From Rhodothermales bacterium (GTDB taxonomy: Bacteria > Bacteroidota > Rhodothermia > Rhodothermales > JAHQVL01), in assembly GCA_041391505.1 (NCBI GenBank), contig JAWKNW010000005.1, positions 1 to 64,000 on the forward strand: a stretch of DNA of 64,000 nt, in the 5' to 3' direction. Made by a program: the position numbers and the translations under genes. Positions 8,956 through 19,100 of this stretch are shown one piece after another; position 1 is the stretch's first letter; the number at the start of each line of letters is the position of its first letter. The notes under the pieces were generated by a model. The model was not told where the DNA came from. It saw nothing but the letters and a program-made list of their open reading frames with translations, and made no database searches.

Positions 8956-10652
8956 GATGCCGCATCTACCATATCCTGGTTGGGGCCGCGCTGGCCCTCG
9001 CCGGCTGCGGCGGGAGCGAGCCCGAGCCTGAGATGACCGCGAAGGCCCCGTATGTCGACGTGACGGAAGCGGCCGGGCTGTCGGCGTTCCGCCACGAGAC
9101 CGGCGGCTACGGCCAGAGCTTGATGCCGGAAATCGTGGGCGGCGGCGGTGGATTCATCGATTACGACGGGGATGGGTGGCCGGACGTGCTGCTGGTGCAG
9201 GGTGGCATCTGGCCGCACCACGAAACGCGCGTCGTGCAGGCCGTCCGGCTCTACCGCAACCTGCGCGATGGGCGCTTTGCGGAAGTCACCGACGAGGCCG
9301 GCCTCGCCGGCGTGACGGCGTATGCCTTCGGCGTCGCCGTGGCCGATACGGACAATGACGGCGACGAGGATTTCCTGGTCACGACGCTGCATCGCAACCT
9401 GTTTTTCCGGAACGAAGGCGGTCGGTTCGTCGAGGCATCGAAAGACGCAGGGCTCGCGGATGGGTCGGTATGGAGCACATCGGCCGCTTTTCTGGACGCC
9501 GATCGCGACGGATGGGCGGATCTGTATGTCGGCAACTACGTCGACTGGACGCCCGAAACCGATCTGCGCTGCATGCACAAGGGGAAGAAGGTGTTCTGCA
9601 CGCCGCAGGAATACACCGGCCGCGCCAGCCAGTATTACCATAACAACGGTGACGGCACCTTCACGAACCGGACCCGCGAGGCCGGCTTTCTGGCCGGCGT
9701 GGATACGACGCTCGACAAGACGCTGGGGGTCGCCGTGCTGGACTTCAACGAGGACGGCTGGCCGGACATTACGACGGGCAACGACACGGAGAACGACTTT
9801 CTGTATGTAAACCAGGGGGATGGGACCTTCCGCGAGTCCGGCTTGCAGAGCGGCGTCGCGGTGAGCCAGCACGGGACGCCCCGGGCGGGCATGGGCGTCG
9901 ACGCCGGCGTGGTCGATAGCAGCGGGAATGTCACCATCTTCGTCGGCAATTTTTCGGAGGAGTCCGTCAGCGTCTTCCGGTATCAGGGCAACGAGCAGTT
10001 CGAGGACCGGTCGGCGATATCGCGGCTGGCGTATCCGAGCAACCTGAACGTCACGTTCGGGCTGGCGCTGCTCGACGTAGATCTCGACACGGATCTGGAT
10101 CTCCTCACGGCCAACGGGCACGTGCTGACCCACATCAACGAGGTCTCCCAGGCAATTCAGTTTCGCCAGCCGGCCCAGCTTTTCCTCAATCGAGGCAACG
10201 GCACGTTCGACGAATACCGCGCTGCCGAAGGGCCCCTCACGGCCCGCATGGTCGCCCGCGGGCTGGCGTATGCCGACTACGACCGCGACGGGGACGTGGA
10301 TGTCCTGCTGGTCGAAAACGGAGGACCCGCCCATCTCTGGCGCAACGAAACGGATGCCGGCCGGTACCTGCGGGTACGGCTCATCGGGCAGCGCAGCACC
10401 CGCGACGGGCTGGACGCGCAGGTCACGGCGTACGTGCCGGGGCTGGCGATGGGGCGGTGGGTCCGGAGCGGCGGCAGCTTTTTATCCAGTTCCGAGAAAT
10501 GGGTGACCTTCGGGCTCGGAGCCCACGACCGCGTGGATTCCCTGCGCGTCGTCTGGCCCAGCGGCGTGGTGGATAGGTTTATGAACGTCGCGGCCGGCCA
10601 GGAACTGGTCATCCGGGAAGGGAACCCTACCTTTGAATCTTCAGCACGATAA
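8952..10652 (+). CDS. Second FG-GAP/ASPIC-UnbV (CRTAC1-type) lipoprotein, tandem paralogue
   Basis: Lipoprotein with lipobox ALAGC (Cys19), then acidic calcium-loop repeats (DYDGDGWPD, DTDNDGDED, DADRDGWAD, DFNEDGWPD, DYDRDGDVD) of an integrin-like beta-propeller, and a C-terminal ASPIC/UnbV domain (STRDGLDAQVTAYVPG, VVWPSG). It is collinear with the preceding protein along its whole length, including the stretch around GNYVDWTPETD and GMGVDAGVVDSSG, so the pair arose by tandem duplication. It starts in a 4-base ATGA overlap with the first copy, and the TPR lipoprotein begins 6 bp after its stop. The pair may form a heteromer or bind different ligands; this is inference. Confidence 0.9.
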   Translation: MRCRIYHILVGAALALAGCGGSEPEPEMTAKAPYVDVTEAAGLSAFRHETGGYGQSLMPEIVGGGGGFIDYDGDGWPDVLLVQGGIWPHHETRVVQAVRLYRNLRDGRFAEVTDEAGLAGVTAYAFGVAVADTDNDGDEDFLVTTLHRNLFFRNEGGRFVEASKDAGLADGSVWSTSAAFLDADRDGWADLYVGNYVDWTPETDLRCMHKGKKVFCTPQEYTGRASQYYHNNGDGTFTNRTREAGFLAGVDTTLDKTLGVAVLDFNEDGWPDITTGNDTENDFLYVNQGDGTFRESGLQSGVAVSQHGTPRAGMGVDAGVVDSSGNVTIFVGNFSEESVSVFRYQGNEQFEDRSAISRLAYPSNLNVTFGLALLDVDLDTDLDLLTANGHVLTHINEVSQAIQFRQPAQLFLNRGNGTFDEYRAAEGPLTARMVARGLAYADYDRDGDVDVLLVENGGPAHLWRNETDAGRYLRVRLIGQRSTRDGLDAQVTAYVPGLAMGRWVRSGGSFLSSSEKWVTFGLGAHDRVDSLRVVWPSGVVDRFMNVAAGQELVIREGNPTFESSAR

Positions 10653-10658
10653 ACGACG

Positions 10659-11915
10659 ATGAGACAGACGATGAATGGAATGCGTTGGGCAGCCGGCATG
10701 GTGCTGGCAGGGATGCTCGTGCTCGGCGGGTGCGCGCGCGACGAGGCCACCGAGTTGACGCGTACCGAACGGCTCCGCCTCAAGATCGACCCCCATGTGG
10801 GGCAGCTGATGGCGAGGAGCCAGGCCGCGTTCGCGCAGAACAATTTCAACCTGGCGCTGGCGCTGACGGACAGCGTCATCGCCGTCGAGCCCGTCCTCGC
10901 CGACCCGTACTTCATGCGCGGCCGCATCTTTTCGCGGCTCAATCTGCCGGAACAGGCCCTTGAATCCTATCACGCCGTGCTCAACCTCGACCCGGAGTAC
11001 CGCGGCGCGTGGTACGACATGGGGCTGATCGCCTTCAAGGGAGGCCGGCTCCGCGAGGCCGTGGAGTTCATGCAGAACGAGGAGTCGCTCGATCCGACCG
11101 ATTTTCTCTATCTCGAGATGGGCAAGATCTACGCGCGCCTCGGCGAACCGGACAGCGCACGCATGGCCTATGAAAAGGCGATCGACCTGAACCCGGGCAA
11201 CGCGTCCGCGCACATGTGGTTCGGCCAGCTGCTCGAAGAAACCGGCGACCTGGACGCCGCGCTCGAGCAGTCCCTCGAAGGCGCCCGCATCAAACCCAAC
11301 GATCCGGAATACGAATACATCATCGGATCGCTCTATTTCCGGAAGGGCGACAACGAAAAGGCGGTCGAATACCTGAAGCCGGTCGCGGACGAGCTGCCGT
11401 GGCATCAGGGCGCCCATTACAACCTGGGCCAGGCGTTGCTGCGGCTCGGGCGCGAGAAGGAGGCGCAACCTTATCTAGAACGCGCCGATGCGGCGCAGCA
11501 AATGCAGCAGGCCGTCAACGATGCGCAGGCGGCGGTCGAGACCGATCCCGACGATCGTGACAAATGGGTGCACCTGTCCGAAGTGCTCTGGAAGGTGGAT
11601 CAGAAAGACAAAGCCGTCGAAGCCTACAGCGTGGCCCTCAGCATCGACCCCGCCAACTTTGCGATGCAGACCAATTTGGCCAACATGCTGGTGCAGAAGG
11701 GAGACGTTGAAGCCGGCATCAGCCGGTACCACGCCATCCTCCGCATCAAGCCCGAGATGGTCGATACCTGGTACAACCTGGGCGTCGCCTACGCCAATGA
11801 GAAGATGTACGCCGATGCCCGCAAGAGCTGGGAGAAGGCGCTGGAATACGACGCCGGCAACCGGAAGCTCAGGGATGCGCTCAAACAGCTCGCCGAACTC
11901 GAAAAAGCGCAATAA
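10659..11915 (+). CDS. TPR-repeat lipoprotein
   Basis: Tetratricopeptide-repeat protein anchored by a lipobox (LVLGGC, Cys25). It has at least eight TPR-like helical pairs, seen in A-x-x-x-Y-x-x-A-[IV]-x-L-[ND]-P/G patterns such as AYEKAIDLNPGNASAHMW, AYSVALSIDPANFAM and WYNLGVAYANEKMYADARK. TPR arrays serve as protein-binding scaffolds; the partner is probably one of the two upstream CRTAC1-type lipoproteins, given the 6-bp spacing and shared strand. 418 aa. An internal Met at codon 8 is an alternative start, but the first ATG is well placed. No enzymatic domain is visible. Confidence 0.85.
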   Translation: MRQTMNGMRWAAGMVLAGMLVLGGCARDEATELTRTERLRLKIDPHVGQLMARSQAAFAQNNFNLALALTDSVIAVEPVLADPYFMRGRIFSRLNLPEQALESYHAVLNLDPEYRGAWYDMGLIAFKGGRLREAVEFMQNEESLDPTDFLYLEMGKIYARLGEPDSARMAYEKAIDLNPGNASAHMWFGQLLEETGDLDAALEQSLEGARIKPNDPEYEYIIGSLYFRKGDNEKAVEYLKPVADELPWHQGAHYNLGQALLRLGREKEAQPYLERADAAQQMQQAVNDAQAAVETDPDDRDKWVHLSEVLWKVDQKDKAVEAYSVALSIDPANFAMQTNLANMLVQKGDVEAGISRYHAILRIKPEMVDTWYNLGVAYANEKMYADARKSWEKALEYDAGNRKLRDALKQLAELEKAQ

Positions 11916-11939
11916 AACATCCCCCACACGTGGAGGGCG

Positions 11940-13790
11940 TCACCGGCTGATTTCCACCTGCAGCGGGCCGCGTTCGAGGCCGGGGGAGGTCAACACCACC
12001 TCGAAACGCTGCGGCCCGGCGGCGAGCGGAAGGTCTGTCAGCCGGCGTTCGGCCTCGCCGGCGGCGATGGGGGCCGTGAAGACCGTATCGCCGGAGCGCA
12101 GCGTCAGCGTGCCGGCAGCCGGGGCCGCGCCGAACCGCACGTCGATCGCATAGACGGCCGTCTCGGCCACGTCGATGAGCCAGTAGCCCAGGGCGTCGGG
12201 CGCCCAGCCGCCGGCGCCGTGCGTGCCGGGGTAGCGCCAGTCCTGCCGCGTGAGCACGGTGACCGGTTCGGCGGGGTGCCCCACCACGATCCGGGGCGGC
12301 GCATAGTTGTCGGGACGCGTCGCCGAGACGTCGTCGAACCAGGCATCGTAGCGGGCGACCATCGCGTCGAGCGTGTCGGGGTGCTGCGCGGCGAGGTTAT
12401 TCGACTCGTACGGGTCCGCCTCGATGTCGTACAGCTCGAACGCCGGCTCGGTGTCCAGGCGTTCGCGGCCGAATCCGCTGTTGTGGACGAGCTTCCAGCG
12501 CCCCCGCATGCTTGCGAACTGATGGTACCGGGCGGGCTGGTCGCCGCGGTGCGACTGGATGGTGAGCGTGCGCCCGTCGTCGCGAGCCGGCGCGCCCTCG
12601 AGGGCGGGGAGCAGGCTGCGGCCATCGAGCCGCAGGCCGGCCGGGGGCGTGACGCCGGCGGCGTCGAGGAGGGTGGGGAAGAGGTCGATGTGCGCCGCTA
12701 CGGCTCCCTCGATCGTGCGCGCCGGGAAGTGGCCGGGCCAGTGCGCGAAGAGCGGCGAGCGGATGCCCCCTTCAAAGACCTCCGTTTTTCGGCCCCGCAT
12801 CGCGCCGACATACCGCCGAGATTCCGGCCCGTTATCCACCAGAAAAACGACGATCGTGTTCTCGAGCAGGCCGTCGCGTTCGAGCCGGGCGAAGAGCCGG
12901 CCGATGTTCTCGTCGATGTTGCCCACCATCGCGTAGATCCGCGCCAGGACATCCGTATCGTACCCCGGTTCGAGTCGCGCCGCCTCCGGATGCGGGAACT
13001 GGTCGAGGGTCAGGTCCCGGGCGGCGTACACGCGGTAGAGCGAGTCGGGCACGTCGTGATAGGGGCTGTGCGGCGTGTTCGTGGCGATATAGGCGAAAAA
13101 CGGGCGCTCCGGGCTGACCCGCTCGATCCAGTCGAGCGCGGAGTCGAAGTACACGTCCGTGCAGTAGCCGGCCGTTTGCACGAGCGTACCGTTGTGGGAC
13201 AGGATGGCGTTCGTGTAGCGCCCCTCGCCGCCGGGCGGGTCGCTCGGCTGCCCGATGCCGCCGCCGCGCAGGACCAGCGATTCCTCGAAGCCCTGATCCA
13301 TGGCGCGCATCGGATAGGTATCGCCGAGGTGCCATTTGCCGAATATGCCGGTGGCGTAGCCGGCGTCGGCGAGGACTTCCGCGAGGGTCGTCTCGTCCGG
13401 CTCCATCATCGCGCGACCGATGTACGTGTCCACGACGCGCGTCCGGTAATTGTAGCGGCCGGTCATGAGCGATGCGCGGGTCGGGGCGCATACCGGGCTC
13501 ACATAAAAGCGTCCCCAGCGCGCGCTGCGGGACGCCATCGCATCCAGGTTCGGCGTCTGCAGCACCGGGTTGCCGTACAGGCCGAAGTCCCCGATCCCCT
13601 GATCGTCGGTCATGATCAGCACGATGTTCGGCCGCGTTGGGGCGGGGCGGCAGCCGCCGGCGAGGAGCCCCAGGGCGATCAGCACTGCGCTGCATCGCAA
13701 GCGCAACTGTCCATCGAAAGCCGGCGCCGCGTCCCGCTGTGTGGTGACGTGACCCGGACGTTGCAGGTGACTAAATAAAAGTGTAAACAT
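11940..13790 (-). CDS. Sulfatase (formylglycine type), lipoprotein
   Basis: Alkaline-phosphatase-superfamily sulfatase that would hydrolyse sulfate esters, probably on polysaccharides. Metal ligands TDDQG (Asp62-63) are followed by the CAPTRASLMTGR motif; Cys101 is the residue converted to formylglycine. VDNGP and GKWHLGD motifs are also present. The N-terminus carries a lipobox LLAGGC (Cys47), so the enzyme is exported and lipid-anchored. The ATG at 13790 gives an unusually long pre-lipobox leader; a TTG at 13706 in front of LRLRCSAVLIAL would give a standard lipoprotein signal and may be the real start. The open frame continues far upstream but is antisense to the next sulfatase. A C-terminal beta module follows the catalytic domain. 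It is divergent from a second sulfatase 78 bp away. Confidence 0.9.
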   Translation of the reverse strand: MFTLLFSHLQRPGHVTTQRDAAPAFDGQLRLRCSAVLIALGLLAGGCRPAPTRPNIVLIMTDDQGIGDFGLYGNPVLQTPNLDAMASRSARWGRFYVSPVCAPTRASLMTGRYNYRTRVVDTYIGRAMMEPDETTLAEVLADAGYATGIFGKWHLGDTYPMRAMDQGFEESLVLRGGGIGQPSDPPGGEGRYTNAILSHNGTLVQTAGYCTDVYFDSALDWIERVSPERPFFAYIATNTPHSPYHDVPDSLYRVYAARDLTLDQFPHPEAARLEPGYDTDVLARIYAMVGNIDENIGRLFARLERDGLLENTIVVFLVDNGPESRRYVGAMRGRKTEVFEGGIRSPLFAHWPGHFPARTIEGAVAAHIDLFPTLLDAAGVTPPAGLRLDGRSLLPALEGAPARDDGRTLTIQSHRGDQPARYHQFASMRGRWKLVHNSGFGRERLDTEPAFELYDIEADPYESNNLAAQHPDTLDAMVARYDAWFDDVSATRPDNYAPPRIVVGHPAEPVTVLTRQDWRYPGTHGAGGWAPDALGYWLIDVAETAVYAIDVRFGAAPAAGTLTLRSGDTVFTAPIAAGEAERRLTDLPLAAGPQRFEVVLTSPGLERGPLQVEISR

Positions 13791-13868
13791 GGAGGGGAGG
13801 GCTGGAGCGAATACAACGACCTCCACAAATACGACATTCCCCGGTAAGGATAGCAAGACCGCGTGCTG

Positions 13869-15671
13869 ATGCAACCCGATATCAAGCTGAAAATCTCCCG
13901 ACTCCTCCTCGTGGGCGTCCTCGGCCTTCTCGCCGGCTCGGCGAACGACACCGCTGTCCCGGACTCGCCGGCGGACCCTCCCAACATCCTGCTCGTCATG
14001 ACCGACGACCAGGGCTGGGGGGATATCCGGTCCCACGGCAACGCGGCCATCGATACGCCGGTCATGGACCGCCTGGCGCGCGAAGGGGTCCGTTTCGAAC
14101 GGTTCTACGTGAGCCCGGTCTGCGCCCCGACCCGGGCCAGCCTGCTCACCGGCCGCGATGCGCTGCGAACGGGCGTCCATGGCGTGACGCGGGCGCATGA
14201 GACCATGCGGGCGGAGGAGGTCACCCTCGCTGAAGCGCTCCGGGATGCCGGTTACGCCACCGGCATGTTCGGCAAATGGCATAACGGCGCGCATTACCCG
14301 TACGACCCCAACGGGCAGGGCTTCGACGAATTTCTGGGCTTCACCGCCGGCCACTGGAATAACTACTTCGATACGCAGCTGGAGCACAACGGCCGGCTCA
14401 CCCGAACCGCCGGCTACATCACCGATGTGCTGACCGATGCCGCCGTACAGTTTATCGAGCAGCATCGCGCGGCCCCGTTTTTTGCCTACGTCGCCTACAA
14501 CGCCCCGCACTCCCCGTTTCAGGTCCCGGATGCCTACTACGACAAGTACATCGCACGCGGTCTGGACAGCCAGAACGCATCCGTCTACGGCATGGTGGAG
14601 AATGTCGATGACAACCTCGGCAGGCTGCTCGACACGCTGGACCAGCTCGAACTGAGCCGCAACACTATCGTGGTGTTTCTGACGGATAACGGCCCGAACG
14701 GGTGCGATCGCTACAACGGCGACATGAAGGGATGCAAGGGGCATGTCGACGAAGGCGGCGTCCGCGTTCCGCTCTTCGTACGCTGGCCGGCCGAGCTGCC
14801 GCGCGACACCGTCGTCCGCACGCTGGCGGCGCACATCGACGTGATGCCTACCCTGCTGGATCTCGCCGGCGTGACGCCCGCCGTGCAACCCGCCTTCGAC
14901 GGGCGCAGCCTGGCCCCCCTGATGCGCGGCGAACCGGCTGCCTGGCCCGACCGCGAACTGTATTCGCACTGGTATGGCGGCGGCGTGGTGCAGCCGTATC
15001 CGGGCTCCGTGCGCACCGAGCGCTGGCGAGCGGTGAACAAGGGCGGCGGCTGGGAGCTGTACGACATGCTCAACGATCCGGGGCAGCATGTCGAAGTGGG
15101 AGCGCAGTATCCGGAGGTGGTGTCCCGGCTGGATGTGGCGTACCGGGACTGGTTCGCGCGCGCGGCCTCCGGGAATTTCGATCCCATCCCGACCCCCATC
15201 GGCTACGAGGAACGCCCCACGGTGACGCTGCCGGGCCACGAGGCCTACCTCATCCCGTCGCCCGGCGCGGGGATCAACTACGACGTCGCCGCCGGCTGGG
15301 CGAACGACTGGGTGACGGACTGGACGGATCCGGCGGCCTACGCGATGTGGCCGGTGGATGTGGTGGCGACCGGTCGGTACGAGATCACCTTGCTCTACAC
15401 CTGCCCGCCGGCCCATGTCGGCGGCCGGCTGCGTGTCGAGATCGGCGGTGAGGCCCTCGAAAAACCCGTCGAGCGGGCGCACGACCCCTTGCCGGTGTTC
15501 AGTCCGGACCGGGTGCTGCGCAAGGAGGTCTACGAGAAAGAGTGGGCGTCGCTCGCGATGGGGACGGTGCGCCTCGAGGCCGGGGTGACCCAGCTCGCTG
15601 TCCGTGCCGCGACGATGGAGAACGGCGGGACGATCGATCTCAAGGCAGTTCAGCTTCGGCGGGTGCGCTGA
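13869..15671 (+). CDS. Sulfatase (formylglycine type)
   Basis: Exported sulfatase related to the divergent neighbour. It has a hydrophobic N-terminus (LLLVGVLGLLAGSAND), metal-binding VMTDDQGWGD (Asp46-47), and the modification motif CAPTRASLLTGR with Cys85 as the formylglycine precursor. GKWHNG, FLTDNGPNG and the C-terminal sulfatase subdomain around VDEGGVRVPLFVRWP follow. After about residue 430 there is an added beta-sandwich-like region (FDPIPTPIGYEERP to the end) that may bind substrate. ATG 13869 is preferred over a GTG two codons earlier. The divergent arrangement with the minus-strand sulfatase suggests shared control from 13791-13868. Substrate unknown; arylsulfatase-A-like family. 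Confidence 0.9.
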   Translation: MQPDIKLKISRLLLVGVLGLLAGSANDTAVPDSPADPPNILLVMTDDQGWGDIRSHGNAAIDTPVMDRLAREGVRFERFYVSPVCAPTRASLLTGRDALRTGVHGVTRAHETMRAEEVTLAEALRDAGYATGMFGKWHNGAHYPYDPNGQGFDEFLGFTAGHWNNYFDTQLEHNGRLTRTAGYITDVLTDAAVQFIEQHRAAPFFAYVAYNAPHSPFQVPDAYYDKYIARGLDSQNASVYGMVENVDDNLGRLLDTLDQLELSRNTIVVFLTDNGPNGCDRYNGDMKGCKGHVDEGGVRVPLFVRWPAELPRDTVVRTLAAHIDVMPTLLDLAGVTPAVQPAFDGRSLAPLMRGEPAAWPDRELYSHWYGGGVVQPYPGSVRTERWRAVNKGGGWELYDMLNDPGQHVEVGAQYPEVVSRLDVAYRDWFARAASGNFDPIPTPIGYEERPTVTLPGHEAYLIPSPGAGINYDVAAGWANDWVTDWTDPAAYAMWPVDVVATGRYEITLLYTCPPAHVGGRLRVEIGGEALEKPVERAHDPLPVFSPDRVLRKEVYEKEWASLAMGTVRLEAGVTQLAVRAATMENGGTIDLKAVQLRRVR

Positions 15672-15748
15672 CCACGCGGCCGCGATTTAAGCTCATGCGT
15701 CGCGCGTCGATACTTCGCAAGAGTCCTATACCCATCCAGTCCCCGGGA

Positions 15749-15952
15749 ATGTTTATGGATTACGTGGCCCTTCGTGAAACCCGGGTCGCCCAGTTGAGCG
15801 CCCTGTTTGCCGAGTTGTATGCCCTGCCGGTTGAGCCGGAAATGCTAGGCCAGCGCGCGGATATCATCCACGAAGTGGATATGTTGTGCGCCGCATATCA
15901 GGCATCCTGGTCGAAAGCGAACGGAAGCCGCCAGGGTTTGCGGAGATCGTAA
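15749..15952 (+). CDS. Small hypothetical protein
   Basis: A 67-residue product beginning MFMDYVALRETRVAQL, mainly helical and soluble, with two Cys-poor amphipathic stretches (RVAQLSALFAELYAL; EMLGQRADIIHEVDMLCAAY). No domain recognised. It begins 77 bp after the sulfatase stop; a further in-frame ATG at 15694 would lengthen it by 18 residues. Codon use (GC-rich third positions) and the separate composition from the flanking sulfatase frame support coding, but there is no family evidence. Confidence 0.45.
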   Translation: MFMDYVALRETRVAQLSALFAELYALPVEPEMLGQRADIIHEVDMLCAAYQASWSKANGSRQGLRRS

Positions 15953-16114
15953 CGGCCCGTCATGGGGCGTCACTTCTGCATTCTGCGTAGTATCTGGAGT
16001 AGCACTTGCGGAGCGAGTGCCGGTGTCCTATTGTTTCTCGTCGAATACGACGACGCGTGCGACGATCTACCCCGGTCGTGCATGCCTTCTTTATACACCG
16101 CGATCTGCTCCGTC

Positions 16115-19100
16115 ATGCCTCGATTTTTCGCCGGCCTCCTTGCCGGCCTGCTGTTCATCGTCTCCCTCGCCGGCGCCCAGCCGGCTGTTGCACCGTCGGA
16201 TTATCAGGACCTTGCCTACCGGTTGATCGGCCCCTTCCGCGGCGGCCGCACCGTCGGCGCCGTGGGGATACCGGATCGCCCCGGGGTTTTCTTCATCGGC
16301 GTCAACAACGGCGGGGTCTGGAAGACCGAAAACTTCGGCCGCACCTGGAATCCGATCTTCGATGCGGCCCCGACCGGCTCGGTAGGGGATATCGCCGTGG
16401 CGCCGTCGAACCCGGAGGTTATTTATGTGGGATCCGGGGAGGGATTGCACCGCCCCGACCTGAGCGTCGGCGACGGCATCTTCAAGACGATGGATGGCGG
16501 CAAAACCTGGCGCCATATCGGACTGGGCGACGTGCAGCAGGTCGGCCGGCTGGTGGTGCATCCCACCAACCCGGATGTCGTCTACGTCGCCGGCCTCGGT
16601 CATCCGTACGGGCCCAACGAGGAACGCGGCGTCTACCGGACGCGAAACGGCGGCGACACGTGGGAGCGCGTGCTCTACCGCGACGTGAATACCGGCGCCA
16701 TCCAGGTCGAGTTCGATCCGGCCGATCCGAATACCGTCTACGCCGTGCTCTGGGAGCATCGCGAAGGACCCTGGGAAAACGCGGCGTTTTCCGGGGCGAA
16801 CAGCGGCCTGTTCAAATCGACCGACGGTGGCGATACCTGGACGCCGCTGACGGCGGGGCTGCCCGGGCCGGCGGAAGGCCTCGGCCGCATCGGCATAGGC
16901 ATCGCGCCGGGCGATCCGAGCCGGCTCTACGCCACCGTCGATGCCGGCGAGCACGGCGGCATCTACCGGTCCGACGACGCCGGCCAGTCGTGGCGCCGGG
17001 TGGCCACCGACCGCCGGCTCTGGGGACGCGGCGGCGACTTCGCCGAGATCCGCGTCCATCCCCGCGATGCCGATGTCGTGTATGTCGCCAACGTCGCCTC
17101 CTACCGCTCCGACGACGGCGGGGCCTCGTGGACGTCGATCAAGGGCGCACCCGGCGGCGACGACTACCACCGCATCTGGATCAACCCCGAACAGCCGGAC
17201 ATCATGCTGTTTGTGGCCGACCAGGGGGCCACGATCACGGTCGACGCCGGCCGGACCTGGTCGTCCTGGTATAACCAGCCCACCGCCCAACTCTACCACG
17301 TCAGCACCGACAACGGCTTTCCTTATATGGTCTATGGCGGCCAGCAGGAGAGCGGCGCCATCGGCGTCTACAGCCGGGGCCCGGGCGGCCAGATTTCGTT
17401 TCGCGACTGGATGGGCGTCGGGTCCGACGAGTACGCGTACGTCGCGCCCGACCCCCTCAACCCGGACATCGTGTATGGCGGACGGGTTGTGCGCTTCGAC
17501 AAACGCACGGGGCAGACCCAGAACGTGGCGCCGGAGGCGCTGCGTTCCGGGCAGTACCGCATCCTGCGCACCATGCCGCTGCTGTTCCATCCGGCCGATC
17601 CCACCATGCTGCTGTTCGCGACCAATGTGCTCTGGAAGACGCACTCGGGCGGGCAGTCCTGGGAAGTGATCAGCCCCGATCTCTCCCGCGAGAACACCGA
17701 GCTGACCGAAAGCATCGGTGACTTCGCGACGCCCGACCTGGCCGATACACCGCGGCGCGGCGTCATCTACGCCGTCGGCCCGTCTCCGCGCGATGCCGAC
17801 GTGATCTGGGCCGGCACCGACGACGGACTCGTCCATGTGACGCGCGACGGCGGGCGGACCTGGAGCAACGTGACGCCGCCGGCCCTGCGTCCGTGGGACA
17901 AGGTCTCGCAGCTGGTCGCCGGCCATTTCGATCGCAACACCGCGTATATCGCGGTCAACGCCATCCGGCGGGACGACATGCGCCCGCATGTCTACAAAAC
18001 ACACGACGGCGGGGCGACGTGGACGCATGTCGCGCAGGGGATGAACGCCATGGGGCCGGTCAACGTGGTGCGCGAGGATCCGAAGCAGCCGGGCCTGCTC
18101 TTCGCCGGCACCGAGCGGGAAGTCTATTTCTCCGCCGACGACGGGGCGCACTGGCACAACCTGCGCCAGAACATGCCGGCGTCCTCCATTCGCGATCTGG
18201 TCATCCATGATAACGACCTCGTCGTGGGCACGCACGGCCGCTCGATCTGGATCCTGGACGACATCGCGCCGCTGCGGGAACTGGCCGAGGCCACGCGTTC
18301 GGCCAGCGCCCATCTGTTTTCGCCGCAGCCGGCGTACCGCGTCCGCTGGAACATGTTTTCGGATACGCCCCTACCGCCTGAAGAGCCTACCGGCGAGAAC
18401 CCGCCGGACGGGGCGGTGCTCGACTACCGGCTGCCGGCGGATGCCCGGCATGTCGAGCTGACGATCCTCGATCGCGCCGGCGCCGTCGTGCGCCGTTATG
18501 CCAGCGACGATGCCGCCGAGCCTGTCGATACGACGGCGCTGCCGCATCCGACGTACTGGATCCGGCCGGCGCAAACGCTCGGCACCGGGGCCGGGCATCA
18601 CCGGTTTGTCTGGGATCTTCGCTATGCGCCGCCGCGCGGAAGCGAGCGGGAATTCGCCATCGCGGCGGTCTACAAAAACACGCCCAGCGGGCCGCCGGGG
18701 CCGTACGTCCATCCGGGCGAATACACCGTGCGCCTTACCGTCGATGGCGTGAGCCAGGAGGGCCGCATCACGGTGCGCCTCGATCCCCGCGTGTCGATCG
18801 ACGCCGCGGCACTGCGCCGGCAATCGACGCTCGCCATGGCATGTTATGCTGGATATCACCGTCTGCAGGACATCGTGGAAGCGATCGACGCGCTGCCGCA
18901 AACCGGCCGTGGCGCCGCACGCCTGCGGGAACAGGCCATGGCGCTCCGGGGTCGCGGGGCGGCCGGCAATCCGGATATCACGTACGGGAGCATCTCCGCC
19001 GCGCCGGCCGATCGCGAGACGCTGATTGGGCTCCAGTACAAGTTCCTGCATGCCATCGCCGTGCTCCAGAGCGCCGACGCGGCGCCGACGACCCAGCTCG

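Noticed and set aside
13791..15482. N-terminal extension of the minus-strand sulfatase to 1180 residues
   Set aside because: The extra part is antisense to the second sulfatase, and a lipobox signal lies after the ATG at 13790, so the extension is not real.
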